A DNA stretch of 23,227 nt, from positions 1-23,227 of IMG/VR virus record IMGVR_UViG_3300020205_000652; one strand, 5' to 3'. The DNA comes from a virus. The notes under the pieces are model-generated. The model ran no database searches, was not told the DNA's origin, and worked only from the letters and a program-made list of their open reading frames with translations. The position numbers were made by a program, and so were the translations under genes. Positions 21,001-23,227 of the stretch are shown here, piece by piece. Within the stretch, counting starts at the first letter, position 1; each line of letters starts with the position of its first letter.

Positions 21001-21923
21001 GTGGTGTGCCAGCCACTCAACAATGGTTTGAAACATCATTGTTTGATAGTGATGAATGGACAGTGATGATCAAGGCTGTAGATGCTACAAAATGGACGTC
21101 AGACGTGCCAGCTTTTATATTGGTCAACATTGGCAATCCACCACTTAGCAATGCAGTTTACACTGAATGCCTTAATACATCCACATGGCCCGGCACCTAC
21201 GTCAATGCCGAACTAAGCGCCATTTACAATATCATCACGCAAGACGGCAATTACCTTGCCACGCAAAGTGATGATTTGTTTATTGGTGATACTGGCGTGC
21301 CAGGATTAAGGCAAATTGACCCAAGCCTTGACTCCTTCTACATTTGGAACTTTGACAATAACTTCTTTGAAAGTTCAATTCTCATTACAACCACAGCGCA
21401 GGCAACGTATCAGCATAGCATTGGTGCATTGGCTGGGGCCAATACAAGTCTTTTCCAGGAAAACGATGATGAGATTTGGCAGGAAAACGACGATGCTATT
21501 TACGCTGAACAGGCCACCTATGGGGCTGGCGCACTAAGTGGTCAATCCTCCGGCATCCTCCATCCCTATGCGCCATACGAACAGCTCATTGAGGACATCT
21601 ACCAAGTGCAAACGCTATTCCGTAGCCCTGACGGCACCACGGCTGGCACGCTTGATAGTCTCTGCATTTTCTTGGACTATGCCGATCTCATTGAATCCCA
21701 GGATGATGTGGTGATTAGCAGCAGTGCTGGTGGCACGGCGATACCACTACTGAAGACGTTCCGTGCGATTAACTCCGTGCAAATTACGCTACAATCAACA
21801 GGCAGTGGTGCAATCAGCGCTATTGTTATGGCAAAAACCACATCAAGCATTACAGTGAAGTGCGTGAATAGCTCTGGTACTGCCGTATCAGGATTGATCG
21901 ACATGACCGTTGTAGGGTACTGA
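18054..21923 (+). CDS. J: Tail tip attachment protein, lambda gpJ family
   Basis: 1289 residues from ATG 18054 (ATGA overlap). The start is glycine-rich (GAGGG, GGGGGQ), followed by RTPVEATNNLFSVAFAKTVFAVSEGEIEGFPN, the conserved gpJ opening. Residues about 240-310 carry GVRVDARQFNSIPDVTMRVRGRRVQIP, the core of the family. From about residue 690 come fibronectin-III-like repeats (PTSLTAQLVYNNGRTQIIADWVAP; VPPVPGNFTVVQN). The C-terminal part (about 1085-1210) is receptor-exposed and contains FQENDDEIWQENDDAIY, an 8-residue tandem repeat. The protein forms the central fibre that meets the host receptor in lambda-like phages. It is longer than lambda J (1132 residues), so the extra C-terminal module may be host-specific. 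Confidence 0.93.
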   Translation: MTSPAFPIEIIGAGGGETSKDGGGGGQSRTPVEATNNLFSVAFAKTVFAVSEGEIEGFPNSATKDIYLDGTAIQRSDGTYNFENVTLDYRTGTDETQTPMLGFSTAENVVGVNTQVTQNVGPVTRVISDTDIERVRVIINHPALQSTDTSNGDVNPTGVAYRIALSTNGGPFVTQAEPTVSGKSSGQFQRAYEFDLPGSGPWEVRVSRLTADSSSSYLQNTIEWQAYTEIIDEKFAYPNTALLGVRVDARQFNSIPDVTMRVRGRRVQIPSNYNPTTRAYTGLWDGTFITAWTNNPAWIFRDIIVNNRFGVRRFASAVDIDKWYLYTISQYCDELVPNGIGGTEPRFTCNVFLQNEGGVFEVINALASVFRGLVYYSENKLYLTQDRAQVPVQQFSEANVIQGVGEDGTVTEPCFNYVGTAKTARKSVCIASWDDPNQNYSSVVEYLQDDYLLERFGYNPIDLRLMGVTTRGQALRAAKHTLFSNRYETEKVSFRVAAEGLACSVGELIQIADPLKQGQRLGGRVKAIDAPNNRITLDAVLSLNPAIAYTLSLVIPDGETIVNPDGSTTTQPKLQVLNVIDYSTLSGASELRTLIAENEDFLIAQNNDNLTGFIVQDDAANTVIRTNGIITTQPGAIWVLEWEDLNAALYRIVGISEVEPLIYQIEALQSNQSKFAYVDNDLPVVVPKDRFTIRDANPPTSLTAQLVYNNGRTQIIADWVAPTYNGYDDLQVNRYRYQYRLVNSEQWSDAFETAYTDSAISLPDHIYGNAYQLRVASRNRLGQQSDWLAADVAAFEALPDLSDATYNAVVRHANQPDGTQLLIVSAGSCPLPERITGYRIWAFPTNVPTVIPGVKEPDADGWYFLSEIPLTGYYTIAFHAPGDWQLRVAFTSAIFGETPSDYIYDTIARNEIVPPVPGNFTVVQNINSHSKRFSWQLPLSTYGSWDQGVVSDVVSYQVRFKQGALVDGDAALTWEQGLDLFSGGVPATQQWFETSLFDSDEWTVMIKAVDATKWTSDVPAFILVNIGNPPLSNAVYTECLNTSTWPGTYVNAELSAIYNIITQDGNYLATQSDDLFIGDTGVPGLRQIDPSLDSFYIWNFDNNFFESSILITTTAQATYQHSIGALAGANTSLFQENDDEIWQENDDAIYAEQATYGAGALSGQSSGILHPYAPYEQLIEDIYQVQTLFRSPDGTTAGTLDSLCIFLDYADLIESQDDVVISSSAGGTAIPLLKTFRAINSVQITLQSTGSGAISAIVMAKTTSSITVKCVNSSGTAVSGLIDMTVVGY
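21456..21503 (+). repeat. 24-bp tandem duplication in the J gene, encoding QENDDEIW/QENDDAIY
   Basis: The copies at 21456-21479 and 21480-21503 both begin CAGGAAAACGA and each encodes 8 residues, QENDDEIW and QENDDAIY. They differ at a few bases. It lies in the C-terminal receptor-facing third of gpJ. Similar degenerate acidic stretches occur nearby (LATQSDDLFIG at about 1064 and ENEDFLIAQNNDNL at about 598). Confidence 0.7.
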
Positions 21924-21924
21924 C

Positions 21925-23010
21925 ATGGCTGGCTTAAGGATTTCTCAACTGCCAGCAGCCACTGCGCTAGCCAGTGCAGACTTATTTCCATTTTCAAGCG
22001 TGTCTGGCAGCCAGACTCGGCGTATCACGGCTACAACCATGGCTGTGGCGTTAGGACTGCTTGGTACAAGCGTTGGTCCAACTGCGCCATCAACGCCAAG
22101 CAACGGTCAGCTCTGGGTGGATAGTAGCAGCAATCCGCCATTGGTGAAAGTATGGAATGGTGCAACGTGGACCATCGTTTCATCGCAGCCAACTGTATCA
22201 GCCTTCACTAATCCTGGAGCCACTGCCCCATCGTCCCCAGTGTTGGGCCAATTGTGGCAAGACACTAGCCAGACGCCTGATGAGCTGAAGATGTGGGATG
22301 GCGCCAACTGGGTGAGGGTGGATCCTCTTGGCATTACGCAAGCTGCAGGTGATGCTCGCTACCTGCAAATCAGTGCTGCTGCTAGTGCCTATCTTGCTTT
22401 GAGTGGTGGCACGCTTACAGGCAACTTGACTTTAGTGGGAGCACCTAGTACCACCAACATGGCTGCCACCAAGGGCTATGTGGACACGCAGATTGCTGCT
22501 ATTCCTGGCGCCAGCGACATGACACCGGCTGGCACGATCATCTACACGGCTCGATCCACTGCTCCTACGGGCTACCTAAAGGCCAATGGTGCAGCAGTAA
22601 GCCGCTCGACTTATGCCACATTATTTGCCGCCATTGGCACCACTTATGGTGCAGGTGATGGCTCAACCACGTTTAACCTTCCTGAACTGCGCGGCGAATT
22701 TGTCCGTGGCTTGGACGATGGCCGAGGCATTGATACCAGTCGGGCATTGGGCAGTGCCCAGGCACAGTCCTATCAGAGTCACAGCCATGGTGTTACGGAT
22801 CCAGGGCATAGTCATGGTTACACATCCAATGGCAGTAATATGGCGGGCAGGCTAGCTCCTGGCATAGAGGCCGGCTTTGGAGGAAACGGTATAGGTGACG
22901 TATCATTTTCAATTACCGCCAACACAACTGGCATTACTGCCACTGACGCCAGCGGCTCCACTGAAACCCGTCCCCGCAACGTGGCCGTCCTTGCTTGCAT
23001 CAAAACGTAA
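21925..23010 (+). CDS. Tail fibre with collar domain
   Basis: 361 residues from ATG 21925, one base after the J stop. The N-terminus MAGLRISQLPAATALASADLFPF resembles an attachment module shared with the next gene. Two 35-residue repeats follow (residues 51-85 and 98-132, built on GQLW.D...P..K.W.GA.W). Then comes a collar-type domain (residues about 201-262: MTPAGTIIYTARSTAPTGYL, GDGSTTFNLPELRGEFVRGLDDGRGID). SHSHG and GHSHG (H286/H288 and H295/H297) form HxH motifs like those that bind metal in T4-type gp37. It ends ETRPRNVAVLACIKT, a common fibre tip. The collar domain is known in tail fibres; receptor binding and metal binding are inferred. Confidence 0.88.
   Translation: MAGLRISQLPAATALASADLFPFSSVSGSQTRRITATTMAVALGLLGTSVGPTAPSTPSNGQLWVDSSSNPPLVKVWNGATWTIVSSQPTVSAFTNPGATAPSSPVLGQLWQDTSQTPDELKMWDGANWVRVDPLGITQAAGDARYLQISAAASAYLALSGGTLTGNLTLVGAPSTTNMAATKGYVDTQIAAIPGASDMTPAGTIIYTARSTAPTGYLKANGAAVSRSTYATLFAAIGTTYGAGDGSTTFNLPELRGEFVRGLDDGRGIDTSRALGSAQAQSYQSHSHGVTDPGHSHGYTSNGSNMAGRLAPGIEAGFGGNGIGDVSFSITANTTGITATDASGSTETRPRNVAVLACIKT
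22075..22320 (+). repeat. Two 35-residue direct repeats in the tail fibre
   Basis: Residues 51-85 (22075-22179) and 98-132 (22216-22320) share 19 of 35 positions, with G..APS.P..GQLW.D.S..P..K.W.GA.W.. as the shared frame, separated by 12 residues. This is a duplicated fibre module probably forming part of the shaft. Confidence 0.75.
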
Positions 23011-23045
23011 GCAATTAGCTAACCTATTCACATTGCTTTACGTTC

Positions 23046-23227
23046 ATGGCAAACGTTAAAATTACCGACCTAACGGCTTACACTGACCCGCTTAATACGG
23101 ACGTGTTGCCAATTGTTGACGTGACAAATAATGTCACCAAAAAGGTGAGCATTGCCAACCTTGCTAAGAACGTAAGCCTTGGTACGGCTGCATTGCCGGG
23201 CGTTGCTTTTGACGGCGATCCCAACAC
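23046..23227 (+). CDS. Second tail fibre-type protein, N-terminus (partial at window edge)
   Basis: An ATG at 23046 opens a frame that runs to the window end (60 residues, no stop). It begins MANVKITDLTAYTDPLNTDV, then LPIVDVTNNVTKKVSIANLA. This resembles the start of the preceding fibre (ISQLPA...ADLFPFSSVSGSQTRRITATTMA), with the shared pattern I(S/T)xLxA...xDxLPxVxx...T+(K/R)(V/I)... I read this as a common attachment module at the N-terminus of fibres. The rest of the gene, and so its function, is outside the window. Confidence 0.65.
   Translation, partial: MANVKITDLTAYTDPLNTDVLPIVDVTNNVTKKVSIANLAKNVSLGTAALPGVAFDGDPN

Overview
The window is a stretch of a double-stranded DNA tailed-phage genome, or of a prophage, carrying the head and tail morphogenesis genes of a long-tailed siphovirus. 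The evidence is the gene content: head maturation protease with a nested scaffold, cement protein, major capsid protein, connector and neck proteins, tail tube, a frameshifted pair of tail assembly chaperones, a very long tape measure, and a complete lambda-type tail tip (M, L, K, I, J order) followed by fibres. No terminase, portal, integrase, lysis, replication or photosynthesis gene is present, so neither lifestyle nor host can be read directly. The lambda-type tip, with its NlpC/P60-JAMM protein and gpL-like Fe-S protein, suggests a Gram-negative-type host. A cyanobacterial host is only a weak impression from the style of the tail proteins.

Layout. Positions 1-1933 hold three tightly coupled genes for glycan chemistry: a C-methyltransferase cut by the window edge, a glycosyltransferase-like protein and a second SAM methyltransferase. 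Positions 1936-2868 hold three small phage proteins. Two of them, a DUF6496-like lysine-rich protein and a reading frame with no start codon of its own, appear to be joined by a previously unrecognised programmed -1 frameshift at 2202-2208. A single gene on the minus strand (2865-3146), an XRE-type repressor, interrupts the operon. It faces the head genes across a short divergent control region.

Positions 3247-7734 are the head and connector block: DUF2213-type protease plus scaffold (with an in-frame internal start for free scaffold), cement protein, DUF2184-type major capsid protein, a small unknown protein, DUF4054-type connector, a probable head-closure protein and the tail tube. The block ends at a strong intrinsic terminator. 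Positions 7741-9817 hold the tail terminator, a gp10-like neck protein, a small unknown protein, and the tail assembly chaperone with its -1 frameshift extension.

Positions 9853-15534 encode an 1893-residue tape measure with an N-terminal array of beta-alpha repeats, a central tape-measure domain and an embedded M23-like domain whose motifs appear in permuted order. Positions 15531-23227 encode the tail tip (M, L, K, I, J-like), a collar-domain fibre with repeats and HxH motifs, and the start of a second fibre. Apart from the XRE gene everything reads on the plus strand, mostly with 1-14 base overlaps or gaps under 60 bases, so translational coupling is likely throughout. No gene-free stretch exceeds 300 bases.

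The observations most worth checking are the frameshift cassette at 2202-2264 (slippery heptamer, 4-base spacer, perfect 9-bp stem and possible pseudoknot), the permuted M23-like domain and repeat array in the tape measure, the internal scaffold start, the glycan genes in a head operon, and the antisense repressor with its repeated 10-mer.
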